From positions 1 to 64,000 of the forward strand of contig NZ_JABANE010000043.1 in the NCBI RefSeq assembly GCF_012844305.1: a stretch of DNA of 64,000 nucleotides. Direction: 5' to 3'. Origin of the DNA: Flammeovirga aprica JL-4 (GTDB lineage: Bacteria; Bacteroidota; Bacteroidia; Cytophagales; Flammeovirgaceae). Shown here one piece after another: positions 9,105-17,587 of the stretch (the stretch's first letter is position 1; every line of letters begins with the position of its first letter). Both the position numbers and the translations under genes were made by a program. A model generated the notes under the pieces. That model was not told where the DNA came from. It saw only the letters and a program-made list of their open reading frames with translations, and did no database searches.

Positions 9105-10266
9105 AAGTTAACTCTTTGTACGTTTCAGTAAGGTCTTGTACTAGTCGATCAAAACTATATCTTTTGTAGGTTCTGTCTTGATGTTCTTGTACAAAACGGA
9201 GGTTATTGTCTTTGGAATTTAAAATGTTTAGCGACGCTGAAGCCATTGCTTCGTCATCATTTGTTTGGACTAAATAATTTTTGCCAAAATCAGTGAATAA
9301 ATCAGGTACTCCACCAACAGCAGTGGAAACAACAGAAGTACCGCTTGTCATCGCTTCAATAATAGAGACAGGCGAGCCTTCATTATTAGAAGTAAGCAAA
9401 ACTAAATCCAAACTTGAATAGATGTCCGGTAAATTCTTTAAAAAGCCGGTGAAAGTGATGAATTTAGATGCATTTTTCTCTTTTGTGTAAGCTTCTAAAT
9501 GAGGACGGTCTTCTCCGTCTCCTACCATGAAAAAATGAGTATCAGGATCTTTTCCATGGATTAAAGAAGCTACTCTAATGAACATTTCGAGATTCTTTAT
9601 CTGTGTGAAACGAGCAACAATGCCAATAAGTTTCTTGTTTTTTGGTATTGAGTAGGTTTCGTGTAGGAAGTTGTTATTCTCATTAACATAGAATCTCTTC
9701 AGGTCTAGTCCTAAAGGGATCATGCTGTGCTGTTCCTTTTTTCCAATCCCAAATCCAAGTATTTCTTCCTGTTGTTTGTCTGTAATTGTTACAATTCGGT
9801 CTGTACTTTTAGCAAGACTTCGTTCTATAAACAGGAAAAGTTTGGTTTTGAGAGGGGAGAAATAACCATGGAATACATGTCCATGAAATGTATGCACAGT
9901 TTTGGTTTTCGTACTAGAAAGGAAATTGTATAATACAGCTGCACCTCTTCCAATAAAGCCTGCTTTCGCAGTATGGGTGTGCACTATGTCAGGTTTGTAT
10001 TTCAACATTACCTTTAAAATACGAAAAAGAGCTTTAAGATCATTGATTAATGATAGCTCTCTTTGTAACTCATTTATATAGTTTACCTCGACGTCTCTTT
10101 CAGAAGCAAGGTAAGACATATCTCCTTCGTTGCTGGGAATTGGTCCAGCGTATAACTTCGACTCAAATTCTTCGTTTTGTAATTGATCAGTAAGCAAAAC
10201 AGTATGTATTGCAGGGCCTCCAACATTGAGTCTAGCAATTATTCTAAGAATTTTTGTTTTTTTCAT
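9079..10266 (-). CDS. Glycosyltransferase family 4 (GT-B fold)
   Basis: Retaining GT4-type glycosyltransferase of 395 aa, cytosolic or membrane-peripheral. The N-terminus carries the typical LRIIARLNVGGPAIHTVLL glycine loop. DIVHTHTAKAGFIGRGAAVL and TVHTFHGHVFHGYF follow, and the C-terminal donor domain holds IGIVARFTQIKN and the E-x7-E motif in SNNEGSPVSIIEAMTSG. It probably adds a sugar to the lipid-linked intermediate made by the overlapping WecA-like enzyme (26-bp overlap), so both belong to exopolysaccharide or O-antigen-like synthesis. Donor and acceptor cannot be read from sequence. Start is the ATG at 10266. Confidence 0.9.
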   Translation of the reverse strand: MKKTKILRIIARLNVGGPAIHTVLLTDQLQNEEFESKLYAGPIPSNEGDMSYLASERDVEVNYINELQRELSLINDLKALFRILKVMLKYKPDIVHTHTAKAGFIGRGAAVLYNFLSSTKTKTVHTFHGHVFHGYFSPLKTKLFLFIERSLAKSTDRIVTITDKQQEEILGFGIGKKEQHSMIPLGLDLKRFYVNENNNFLHETYSIPKNKKLIGIVARFTQIKNLEMFIRVASLIHGKDPDTHFFMVGDGEDRPHLEAYTKEKNASKFITFTGFLKNLPDIYSSLDLVLLTSNNEGSPVSIIEAMTSGTSVVSTAVGGVPDLFTDFGKNYLVQTNDDEAMASASLNILNSKDNNLRFVQEHQDRTYKRYSFDRLVQDLTETYKELTYESINIIA

Positions 10267-10600
10267 TCAAAATGAAATGTGAACTACCTTATATATTTAA
10301 AAAGATAGGGGACTTTAAGGAATTGAATAGGTAAAGACCTATCCTAAAAAAATAAATTCAATCATTAATTTTAATAACCGTTGCACAAATATATGTATAA
10401 TTATTCCAAAAAATGTGAAAATCAAGAATTAAAGCCTCACTTTTTAGTTTTCGAAAATGAAAAATACGAACTTACTTTGATACATTTTAAAAAGCATTTA
10501 ATTTTAACTCAGTTTATGAACAAAAATAACGGGTAATTATATGGTGTTATTTTTGCTCGGTTACAACCGCTTTTTAGACTTAAAATAATAGATCGAAAAA
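10267..10600. other. Divergent intergenic region (334 bp)
   Basis: It separates the GT4 gene from the coiled-coil lipoprotein gene. It holds a small ATAGGT/ACCTAT hairpin at 10327-10342 and a candidate plus-strand -7 box TATTTTTG at 10548-10555. No ORF or RNA gene is evident. Confidence 0.6.
10548..10555 (+). promoter_or_regulatory. Candidate -7 box (TATTTTTG) for the coiled-coil lipoprotein
   Basis: Exact match to TAnnTTTG, 45 bp before the ATG at 10601. The -33 element is not convincing. Confidence 0.4.
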
Positions 10601-11371
10601 ATGGCAAATAACATTACAAAATCATTTTCATTCTTTTTATCCGGTGCTATGGCATTGTTTTTTACATCTTGTGGAATGCAAGAAGAAAATGATCAACTAA
10701 AAGCTACAAATGCAAAACTTCAAGAGGATTTAGCTAGAGCTGAGGCTGCTGCTCAAACTTTAGATGAGGTAGGAGCATTGATTGACTCGATTGATGTGTC
10801 AAGAAACCTTTTATATGTAGATATGGAAAGAGGTATTTCCGGTAAAACATATGAAGAAAAAATTCGTGCTATTGATGCTTATATGCAGGAATCTGAAAAC
10901 CGCATGGAGCAAATGGAGGCAAGTCTTGCAAAGGCAAATACTAAAAATAGTGCATACGCAAATACAATTAGAAAATTAAGACAACAGTTAGATCAGAAAA
11001 CGCAAGAGATTTCAGACTTGAAACAGCAAGTGGATAAATACAGAACTGAAAATAAGGCGTTGATTAAAACTGTAGACCTTCAAGCAAAAGAACTTTCTGA
11101 TAAAGAAATCCAAATCCAGAAGAAAAAAGAAGAGCTTTCTTTGTTGGAAAATAGAATTCAGGAATTAATGGTTCAAGCGAAAAAGACAGAGGCTGATGCG
11201 TTTTATGCTCAAGCGGAAGCTTTGGAAGAAGCGGCGCGTAGAACAAAATTGGCTCCTAAGAAAAAGAAAGCAACTTATGCTGAAGCATTGGAGTTGTATA
11301 AAAAATCTTTTGAGGCAGGACGTAAAGATGCTTATGATAAAGTACAAGAGTTATCTGAAAAGGTAGATTAA
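10601..11371 (+). CDS. Coiled-coil lipoprotein of unknown function
   Basis: Lipoprotein of 256 aa. The signal peptide ends in lipobox FTSC (Cys near residue 25), followed by a long heptad-rich segment (about 30-210) and a short helical tail that resembles a single TPR-like helix pair (ATYAEALELYKKSFEAGRKD). Such proteins are typically anchored in the envelope and act as spacers or scaffolds. No enzymatic motif is visible. The gene stands alone between a candidate promoter and a strong terminator, so it is a single transcription unit. Function is not recognised. Confidence 0.8.
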   Translation: MANNITKSFSFFLSGAMALFFTSCGMQEENDQLKATNAKLQEDLARAEAAAQTLDEVGALIDSIDVSRNLLYVDMERGISGKTYEEKIRAIDAYMQESENRMEQMEASLAKANTKNSAYANTIRKLRQQLDQKTQEISDLKQQVDKYRTENKALIKTVDLQAKELSDKEIQIQKKKEELSLLENRIQELMVQAKKTEADAFYAQAEALEEAARRTKLAPKKKKATYAEALELYKKSFEAGRKDAYDKVQELSEKVD

Positions 11372-11400
11372 TAATGTACTTGAAATAAATATTTAAAAGG

Positions 11401-11431
11401 AAGCAGGTAGCGAAAGTTGCCTGCTTTTTTT
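11401..11431 (+). terminator. Terminator of the coiled-coil lipoprotein gene
   Basis: Eleven-bp stem starting AAGCAGG and closing CCTGCTT around a GAAA tetraloop (with GU pairs near the loop), then T7. Confidence 0.9.
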
Positions 11432-11474
11432 GTTAAGTGAAGTTATGCATGCTGTTTCCTAAATTTGCATTCCT

Positions 11475-11482
11475 TAATTTTG
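11475..11482 (+). promoter_or_regulatory. Candidate -7 box (TAATTTTG) for the FAD oxidoreductase-pdxH operon
   Basis: Exact TAnnTTTG match 37 bp upstream of the ATG at 11519. No clear TTTG -33 element. Confidence 0.45.
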
Positions 11483-11518
11483 CACATCTTTTTCTTAAAA
11501 ATAAAGAACAGACATTAA

Positions 11519-13120
11519 ATGAAAAAAGTATCTCAATATGTTGTCTCTCCGAACGTTGCTTTCGATGATGAGAATTTTAAAGCTTTCATAACCAAAAAAG
11601 AAGGTCTGAAAGATGCCGAAAATGTAGTAGTTCGGATGACAAGACGATCTATTGATGCTCGAAAAAAGAAAGTAAAAGTAAATGTGGAGGCGGAAATCTT
11701 TGTGGATGAAAAGCCAACATTGAACATTGCTTATAAAAAGGACTATCCTAATGTTGCGGATGGGAAAAGAGTAGTAATTGTAGGGGCTGGCCCTGCTGGA
11801 TTGTTTGCCGCATTGCGTCTTATTGAGTTAGGAATTAAGCCTGTCGTGATTGAAAGAGGTAATGATGTGCAGAAGCGAAGAAAGGATTTAGCCAATATCA
11901 ATAAAAAGAATATTGTGAATGCAGATTCCAATTACTGTTTTGGTGAAGGTGGTGCAGGAACGTATTCTGATGGAAAACTTTACACTCGTTCTAAAAAAAG
12001 AGGAGATTTTAGAAGAATCTGTGAAATTTTTGTGGCACACTCTGCTTCTGAGAAAATTCTAGTAGATGCGCACCCTCATATTGGAACCAATAAATTACCT
12101 AAAGTAATTCAAGAAATGAGAGAAAGTATCTTGAATGCTGGTGGTGAAGTACATTTTGAAACAAGAGTAGAAGATTTTATCCTTGAGAGAGATGAAATTA
12201 AAGGTGTTGTCACTCAAAATGGAAATCAAATTACAGGTGAAGCTGTATTATTAGCGACAGGACACTCCGCAAGAGATATCTTCAGATTATTAGATCAAAA
12301 GGAGATCACGATCGAAAGAAAACCTTTTGCATTGGGAGTGAGAATTGAACATCCGCAAGGGCTTATCGATAAAATACAGTATCATTTGAATGACCGTGAT
12401 AGAGGAGAGTATTTACCTGCAGCTGCTTATTCTTTGGTTTCTCAAGTAGGATATAAAGGTCAGAAAAAAGGAGTGTTCTCTTTCTGTATGTGTCCTGGAG
12501 GTTTTATTGTACCTTCTGCAACTGCCGAGGGAGAAGTGGTAGTGAATGGTATGTCTCCTTCACGAAGAGATTCAAAATTTTCTAATTCTGGTATTGTTGT
12601 CAGTGTGGATGATGAAGATTTTTCAGAATATATCCAGAAATATGGAAATTTGGCAGCAATGGAGTTTCAGGCCGCAGTAGAGAAAAGAGCTTGTGAAGTG
12701 GCAGGTGGAACCCAAGTAGCACCGGCACAACGTGTAGCTGATTTTGTGTACGGAAAAATTTCTTCTAATCTTAATGAAACATCTTATCAGCCTGGCTTGT
12801 TATCAGTAGACATGCGAGAAGTGTTGCCTGAGGCAATTGCACACCGCTTGAAGTTTGGTTTCAAGGATTTCGGTAAAAAGATGAAAGGTTATATGACCAA
12901 TGAGGCTCAAATTGTGGGTGTAGAAAGTAGAACCTCATCTCCAGTAAGAATTCCAAGGGAAAAAGAATCTTGTGAGCATATTTCTTTGAAAAGACTTTTC
13001 CCGTGTGGAGAAGGAGCAGGTTATGCAGGCGGTATCGCCTCAGCGGCAATGGACGGTGAATTGTGTGCCAATAGAATAGCAGAAATATATTGTGGCGTAA
13101 AAGACGCATCATTAAAATAA
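11519..13120 (+). CDS. FAD-dependent oxidoreductase (NAD(FAD)-utilising dehydrogenase family)
   Basis: Flavoprotein of 533 aa. A roughly 75-residue N-terminal domain precedes the Rossmann FAD-binding motif VVIVGAGPAGLFAALRLIE. The conserved stretches NADSNYCFGEGGAGTYSDGKL and GVFSFCMCPGGFIVPSA, and the C-terminal GEGAGYAGGIASAAMDG flavin loop, place it in the widespread uncharacterised family often annotated as FAD-dependent protein or NAD(FAD)-utilising dehydrogenase. Substrate is unknown. It is followed after 6 bp by pdxH, so the two share a transcript. This suggests, without proving, a link to cofactor metabolism. Confidence 0.85.
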   Translation: MKKVSQYVVSPNVAFDDENFKAFITKKEGLKDAENVVVRMTRRSIDARKKKVKVNVEAEIFVDEKPTLNIAYKKDYPNVADGKRVVIVGAGPAGLFAALRLIELGIKPVVIERGNDVQKRRKDLANINKKNIVNADSNYCFGEGGAGTYSDGKLYTRSKKRGDFRRICEIFVAHSASEKILVDAHPHIGTNKLPKVIQEMRESILNAGGEVHFETRVEDFILERDEIKGVVTQNGNQITGEAVLLATGHSARDIFRLLDQKEITIERKPFALGVRIEHPQGLIDKIQYHLNDRDRGEYLPAAAYSLVSQVGYKGQKKGVFSFCMCPGGFIVPSATAEGEVVVNGMSPSRRDSKFSNSGIVVSVDDEDFSEYIQKYGNLAAMEFQAAVEKRACEVAGGTQVAPAQRVADFVYGKISSNLNETSYQPGLLSVDMREVLPEAIAHRLKFGFKDFGKKMKGYMTNEAQIVGVESRTSSPVRIPREKESCEHISLKRLFPCGEGAGYAGGIASAAMDGELCANRIAEIYCGVKDASLK

Positions 13121-13126
13121 AAATAG

Positions 13127-13768
13127 ATGAAATCTAAAATTGCAGATATCCGAAAGGACTATTCGAAAAAAGATTTAGATGAGAAAGATGTTTTAGACAA
13201 TCCGGTTCAACAGTTTGAAATCTGGTTGGAAGAAGCTATTAATGCAGAAGTACATGAGCCAACAGCTATGAATGTAGCAACGGTGAATAACGACGGACGA
13301 ATTTCTTCAAGAATTGTATTACTAAAAGGAGTGGAGGAAAATGCTTTTGTTTTTTATACAAATTATGAAAGTAACAAAGGTAAATCACTTCAGGAATCTA
13401 AAAGAGCTGCTTTGAACTTTTTCTGGCCAGAGCTAGAAAGACAAGTTTGTATAGAAGGTACAGTTGAAAAAGTAGACGAAACTACTTCTGACACTTACTT
13501 TGAAAGCAGACCTTATAAAAGTAAAGTGGGAGCGTGGGCTTCAGAGCAGAGTAGTGTGATTTCTTCCAAAAATGTGATCGTAACTCGTTTTGCGAAATAT
13601 GCAGCGAAGTTTATTACAAAAGTACCTCGTCCTCCGCATTGGGGTGGTTTTGCTATAAAACCGACAAGAATTGAGTTTTGGCAGGGAAGACCGTCAAGAT
13701 TACATGACAGAATCGAATATTTGCTTGATGAGAATGGAAATTGGGGTAAAAATAGACTTGCACCTTAA
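13127..13768 (+). CDS. pdxH: Pyridoxamine 5'-phosphate oxidase
   Basis: FMN enzyme that oxidises pyridoxamine- or pyridoxine-5'-phosphate to pyridoxal phosphate in the cytosol. At 213 aa it has the normal length. The family signatures are present: MNVATVNNDGRISSRIVLLK near the N-terminus, FYTNYESNKGKSL (FMN phosphate contacts), and the C-terminal PRPPHWGGFAIKP and GRPSRLHDRIEY motifs. Six bp after the FAD oxidoreductase stop, so co-transcribed. A strong terminator follows. PLP supply matters here because gcvP in the same window is a PLP enzyme, though no regulatory tie is visible. Confidence 0.96.
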   Translation: MKSKIADIRKDYSKKDLDEKDVLDNPVQQFEIWLEEAINAEVHEPTAMNVATVNNDGRISSRIVLLKGVEENAFVFYTNYESNKGKSLQESKRAALNFFWPELERQVCIEGTVEKVDETTSDTYFESRPYKSKVGAWASEQSSVISSKNVIVTRFAKYAAKFITKVPRPPHWGGFAIKPTRIEFWQGRPSRLHDRIEYLLDENGNWGKNRLAP

Positions 13769-13790
13769 TCTTTTCTTAAAATTGATGGAA

Positions 13791-13827
13791 AAAGGCTTAA
13801 TCACAGACCGTGGTTAGGCCTTTTTTT
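13791..13827 (+). terminator. Terminator of pdxH
   Basis: Fourteen-bp stem (AAAGGCTTAATCAC against GTGGTTAGGCCTTT, with GU pairs), 5-nt loop, then T7. Confidence 0.92.
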
Positions 13828-14003
13828 ATGAATTAAGGGTGAATAATATGTCGTTTGATTGAAAAATGAACCTAACAAATGGTAAATGTGTTATTATTTG
13901 TACTTTTTGGGTTTAATTTAATCTTATGTTGTTGTAAAATTTCAATAAAATAAGAAATATGGGTATTATTTTAATGTGTGATTGGATAAAAATGTGCTAA
14001 AGA

Positions 14004-14036
14004 TTTGCTTTAATCATTATGAATTATATAAATTTG
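14004..14036 (+). promoter_or_regulatory. Bacteroidota-type promoter of amt (TTTG-N21-TAAATTTG)
   Basis: TTTG at 14004-14007 and TAAATTTG at 14029-14036, 21 bp apart, match the -33/-7 consensus of the Bacteroidota primary sigma factor. Transcription would start near 14042 and give a leader of about 40 nt before the ATG at 14081. No NtcA- or NtrC-like site was recognised. Confidence 0.75.
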
Positions 14037-14080
14037 TGGCATCGGAAATATAAAAATACTCACACTCACCTATATTTATT

Positions 14081-15403
14081 ATGATTTCTATTAAAAATAC
14101 AAGCCTTAAAGGCTTGGTGTTATTACTGTCTGCATTTTTAATGCCCTCATTAACATTTGCACAGGAAGCAGCAGCAACTATTAATACAGGAGATACAGCT
14201 TGGATGCTTATAGCAACAGCATTAGTAATGCTGATGACTCCTGCAGGTTTGACATTATTCTATGGTGGTTTAGCTCAACGTAAAACGGTATTGAATACTA
14301 TTGGTATGAGTTACACTGCTTTTTGTACTGGTACATTAGTATGGGTAATCATTGGCTACAGCTTTGCATTCGGAGAAGGAAACGCATACATTGGAGGTTT
14401 TACTTCTTTCTTGTTGGCTGATGTGAAGATTACAGATGTAATAGAAGGACAAACAATCCCTCGTATTTTATTTATTATGTTCCAAGGTACATTTGCCGCT
14501 ATTGCAGTAGCACTTGTAAGTGGTTCAATCATCGAACGTGTTAAATACTCTACTTGGATGATCTTCTCAGCGTTATGGGTAGCATTAGTTTATTCTCCAA
14601 TTGCCCACTGGGTATGGGGTAATGGCTTCCTTAGTAATGACGGTGAATTAGACTTCGCAGGTGGTACAGTAATCCACATCAACGCAGGTATTTCAGGTTT
14701 AGTATTAGCATTAATGCTTGGTAACAGAATCGGTCACGGTGAAGAGCAATCAGAAAAGCCTTCATCAATCAAATTAATGGTACTTGGTAGTGCTCTATTA
14801 TGGTTTGGTTGGTTCGGTTTCAATGGCGGTAGCCAATTAGCTGCAGATTTTATTGCTGCAAATGCAATGTTAGTAACAAACGTAGCAGCAGCAGCAGGTG
14901 GTATGGCTTGGTTGTTAATTGAGTGGATGACTGAAGAAAGAAAGCCTACATTATTAGGTTCGGCATCAGGTGTAATTTCAGGTTTAGTTGGTATTACTCC
15001 AGCATCAGGTTATGTAGATGTATCAGGAGCGTTAGCAATCGGTTTGATTTCAGGTGTAGTTGGTTTTTATGGTGTAGTGAAATTAAAGAAAGCTTTAGGA
15101 TATGATGATACTTTAGATGTATTTGGTATTCACGGTTTAGTGGGTATTGTAGGTGCGATCTTAACAGGTGTATTTGCTAATCCTGAAGTAAACGGAGCGG
15201 CAGGTTTATTATACGGTAACCCTGGTCAAGTGTTAGTACAATTGAAAGCAGTAGTTGTAACAATTGTATTTGCAGGTGTAGCTTCAGCAATTCTTTTCAA
15301 ATTGAGTACTTTATTAACTGCCGGCGGTAGAATTGATGCTCATACAGAAACAGAAGGTCTTGATGAGTCGTATCACGGAGAGAAATCTTTCGACTCTATG
15401 TAA
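14081..15403 (+). CDS. amt: Ammonium transporter, Amt family
   Basis: Inner-membrane ammonium channel of 440 aa. A cleavable signal peptide (ending LTFAQE) precedes eleven predicted spans, as in other Amt proteins. The pore twin histidines are visible in GGTVIHINAGISG and DVFGIHGLVGIVGA. The AmtB hallmark DFAGGTVIHI and the early motif MLMTPAGLTLFYGGL are intact. The C-terminal tail is short and acidic, ending soon after the last span. No glnK/PII gene lies next to it. A consensus promoter precedes it and a strong terminator follows, so it is monocistronic. Confidence 0.96.
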   Translation: MISIKNTSLKGLVLLLSAFLMPSLTFAQEAAATINTGDTAWMLIATALVMLMTPAGLTLFYGGLAQRKTVLNTIGMSYTAFCTGTLVWVIIGYSFAFGEGNAYIGGFTSFLLADVKITDVIEGQTIPRILFIMFQGTFAAIAVALVSGSIIERVKYSTWMIFSALWVALVYSPIAHWVWGNGFLSNDGELDFAGGTVIHINAGISGLVLALMLGNRIGHGEEQSEKPSSIKLMVLGSALLWFGWFGFNGGSQLAADFIAANAMLVTNVAAAAGGMAWLLIEWMTEERKPTLLGSASGVISGLVGITPASGYVDVSGALAIGLISGVVGFYGVVKLKKALGYDDTLDVFGIHGLVGIVGAILTGVFANPEVNGAAGLLYGNPGQVLVQLKAVVVTIVFAGVASAILFKLSTLLTAGGRIDAHTETEGLDESYHGEKSFDSM

Positions 15404-15426
15404 AAAATATATCCCTAGTGGAAGAA

Positions 15427-15462
15427 AAAGAGGTATTGCGTCACGTAATACCTCTTTTTTTT
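15427..15462 (+). terminator. Terminator of amt
   Basis: Long stem built on AAAGAGGTATT and its complement, loop around GCGTCACG, followed by T8. Confidence 0.92.
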
Positions 15463-15563
15463 ATAATTTTAGTTTCAGCAATACTTTTTACACCCTGCTT
15501 TTTAAAAAGTATGATTTTAGACAGCAGGATTATCAATAACTGTTCACATTAATTTTTTTTACT

Positions 15564-16463
15564 TTGAGACTAGCTTCAATAGATATTGGCTCTAATGCCA
15601 TACGATTCCAGATTGTTACAACACACATAGATAAAGCAGATGAAGTTGCTTTCAAAAAAATAGAATACATGCGTTTCCCTCTTCGCCTGGGAAAAGATGT
15701 TTTTAAAAGTGGTAAAATACTTCGCCCGACTGAGGAGAAACTAGTTAAACTTATGAAGGTCTTTTCCACTCTTCTTGATTTGTATGAGGTGAAGGATTAC
15801 ATCGCATGTGCCACTTCCGCAATGAGAGAAGCTGAGAATGGAAAAGAAATCGTAGACCGTATTTATTATAAAGAAGGTTTGAAGATTGATATCATAAGAG
15901 GTACAACCGAAGCCGAAATGATTGCATTGACTTTAGATCCTTATATTCCAATGGGAAATGTGGTGCACATTGATGTAGGTGGAGGCAGTACTGAATTGAA
16001 TATCTATCGCCACAAAACAAAAGTAGCATCAAGATCTTTCCGAATGGGTAGTGTTCGTAGGTTAAGCGGGGAAGATTTGGAGGCTATGTTTGATCAAATT
16101 AAACATTGGTATCAAAAAGAATCCTCTCCTTATATTAGAGAAGGTGAAGAGGTAATTGCAATAGGTACAGGAGGAAATATCAACAAGCTTTTCAATCTTT
16201 CAAAACAAAAGAAAAGTGATGATAAGACGACCTATCTAAAGGAACTGAAAAAGATCAGCAGCTGGTTGATGGAATTTACTTATGAAGAAAGAGTGAGTAA
16301 ATTGAGATTAAACGAAGACAGGGCGGATGTGATCATTCCAGCTTCAAATATTTATATGACTTGTATGGAGATTGCAGGAGCCGAGAATATCATTGTTCCT
16401 GGTGTAGGTCTGAAAGATGGTATTCTGCATTATTTGGTAAAACATAGAGATTACCACTTTTAG
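15564..16463 (+). CDS. Ppx/GppA-family exopolyphosphatase / pppGpp phosphohydrolase
   Basis: Actin-like ATPase-fold phosphatase of 299 aa, comprising only the two-lobed catalytic core without the C-terminal HD extension of E. coli Ppx/GppA. Motifs are SIDIGSNAIRF (phosphate 1), RGTTEAEMIAL, HIDVGGGSTELNI (phosphate 2) and GTGGNINKL. It hydrolyses terminal phosphates of polyphosphate or of pppGpp, and the short form does not let me choose. Start is a TTG at 15564 giving MRLASIDIGSN, the normal family N-terminus, with no in-frame ATG nearby. The TTG overlaps a TACTTTG string. A terminator follows. Confidence 0.9.
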   Translation: MRLASIDIGSNAIRFQIVTTHIDKADEVAFKKIEYMRFPLRLGKDVFKSGKILRPTEEKLVKLMKVFSTLLDLYEVKDYIACATSAMREAENGKEIVDRIYYKEGLKIDIIRGTTEAEMIALTLDPYIPMGNVVHIDVGGGSTELNIYRHKTKVASRSFRMGSVRRLSGEDLEAMFDQIKHWYQKESSPYIREGEEVIAIGTGGNINKLFNLSKQKKSDDKTTYLKELKKISSWLMEFTYEERVSKLRLNEDRADVIIPASNIYMTCMEIAGAENIIVPGVGLKDGILHYLVKHRDYHF

Positions 16464-16492
16464 ATGTTGTAAAGTAGTTTATAAAGTTATAC

Positions 16493-16531
16493 TACCCTGA
16501 TTATTGTTAAAATAGTCAGGGTATTTTTTTT
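16493..16531 (+). terminator. Terminator of the Ppx/GppA gene
   Basis: Stem TACCCTGA/TCAGGGTA with extra pairing toward the loop, followed by T8. Confidence 0.9.
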
Positions 16532-16682
16532 GCCCGAAGTGTTATAGATTATTAGGTGTATATGATAGGATAATTTTAATAAATCCTGACTGAGTAATTG
16601 AATAATTTGAGATACTACTTTAATCATTTTAAATTAATTATACCTTTTTTAGCTAGGTATTTACCTATTCAACCTATTTCCT

Positions 16683-17558
16683 ATGAAAATGAATAACTTA
16701 ATTTTTACTGCTCTACTTTTCTTTCTTATAAGCTGTTCCGGTAATACTATTACAGATTATACAGCCCTGACGGTACGTAATAAAGTGGATGCTGAAGTAG
16801 ATCATTTAAAAAATGCAATCTCACCTTTTCAAAAAATTACTCAAATTGACCATTCACGTCTAGCTAAAGATGAGGGGGTTTATACACCTCCTGCAGTAGT
16901 GACAATATTTTCAGATAAAAAAGTAAACGCTGAGTTATTAAAGAAAGATCAGTTGATAGGGGTAGATTTACCTTTTAAAATATTGCTGTATTCAGAACCT
17001 GACACTCAAAACGTGACCTTGGCGTATACATCAGCAGAATTTATTCAGAGAAGACATTCTTTAACAGGGCAGGATGTGAAACAGTTTCGTAATGAAATCA
17101 GTCAAGTTATTAATAAGTTTCCCAAAGCAATTTATGCTCAGAATTATGATAGAAAAGTGGAAGATGAGTATGGGTTAATAATTCAGCAATCAACAAAACC
17201 CTTTCAGAAAACCATCAATGATTTGAAAGTGGCTATACTGTCTCAAGATGACACACAGATGTTTGCAGACATTGATTTCCAAAAAGAATCTAAAGAAGTG
17301 GGAGTTGATATACCACCAACCTATTTGATTTTGTTTGGAGGACCTGCACCAGGAGGGAAGGCTATGAAAAATACACCACGTTTAGGATTGGATGCCTTTT
17401 GTCAGAAGCTATTGGTTTTTGAAAAGGAAAATGGAGATGTTTTTATCGCTTATAATGATATTGAAGCATTTTCAGACCTTTATTATGAAACCAAAACCTT
17501 TCCACAAATGATTATTAACTACAGATTGGGGAACACATTAGGTGGGGCTGTGGAGTGA
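16683..17558 (+). CDS. Lipoprotein with two DUF302-like domains
   Basis: Predicted lipoprotein of 291 aa with lipobox LISC (Cys near residue 19). The mature part shows two copies of a DUF302-type fold. The second is clearer: YLILFGGPAPGGKAMKNTP, then GLDAFCQKLLVFEKENGDV and an IAYND segment. The first copy is more divergent (PPAVVTIFSDKKVNAELLK, then GVDLPFKILLYSEPD). DUF302 proteins are small, often periplasmic, with no established reaction. The next gene starts 29 bp downstream and encodes an LpxR-like outer-membrane protein, so an envelope-related shared role is likely but inferred. ATG at 16683 or 16689 are equally possible. Confidence 0.75.
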   Translation: MKMNNLIFTALLFFLISCSGNTITDYTALTVRNKVDAEVDHLKNAISPFQKITQIDHSRLAKDEGVYTPPAVVTIFSDKKVNAELLKKDQLIGVDLPFKILLYSEPDTQNVTLAYTSAEFIQRRHSLTGQDVKQFRNEISQVINKFPKAIYAQNYDRKVEDEYGLIIQQSTKPFQKTINDLKVAILSQDDTQMFADIDFQKESKEVGVDIPPTYLILFGGPAPGGKAMKNTPRLGLDAFCQKLLVFEKENGDVFIAYNDIEAFSDLYYETKTFPQMIINYRLGNTLGGAVE

Positions 17559-17587
17559 CACCAAAAGGGACATGGACAAATGAAGTT

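Noticed and set aside
17555-17587. GTG start for the LpxR-like protein
   Set aside because: It overlaps the upstream stop and spoils a clean signal peptide that begins at ATG 17588.
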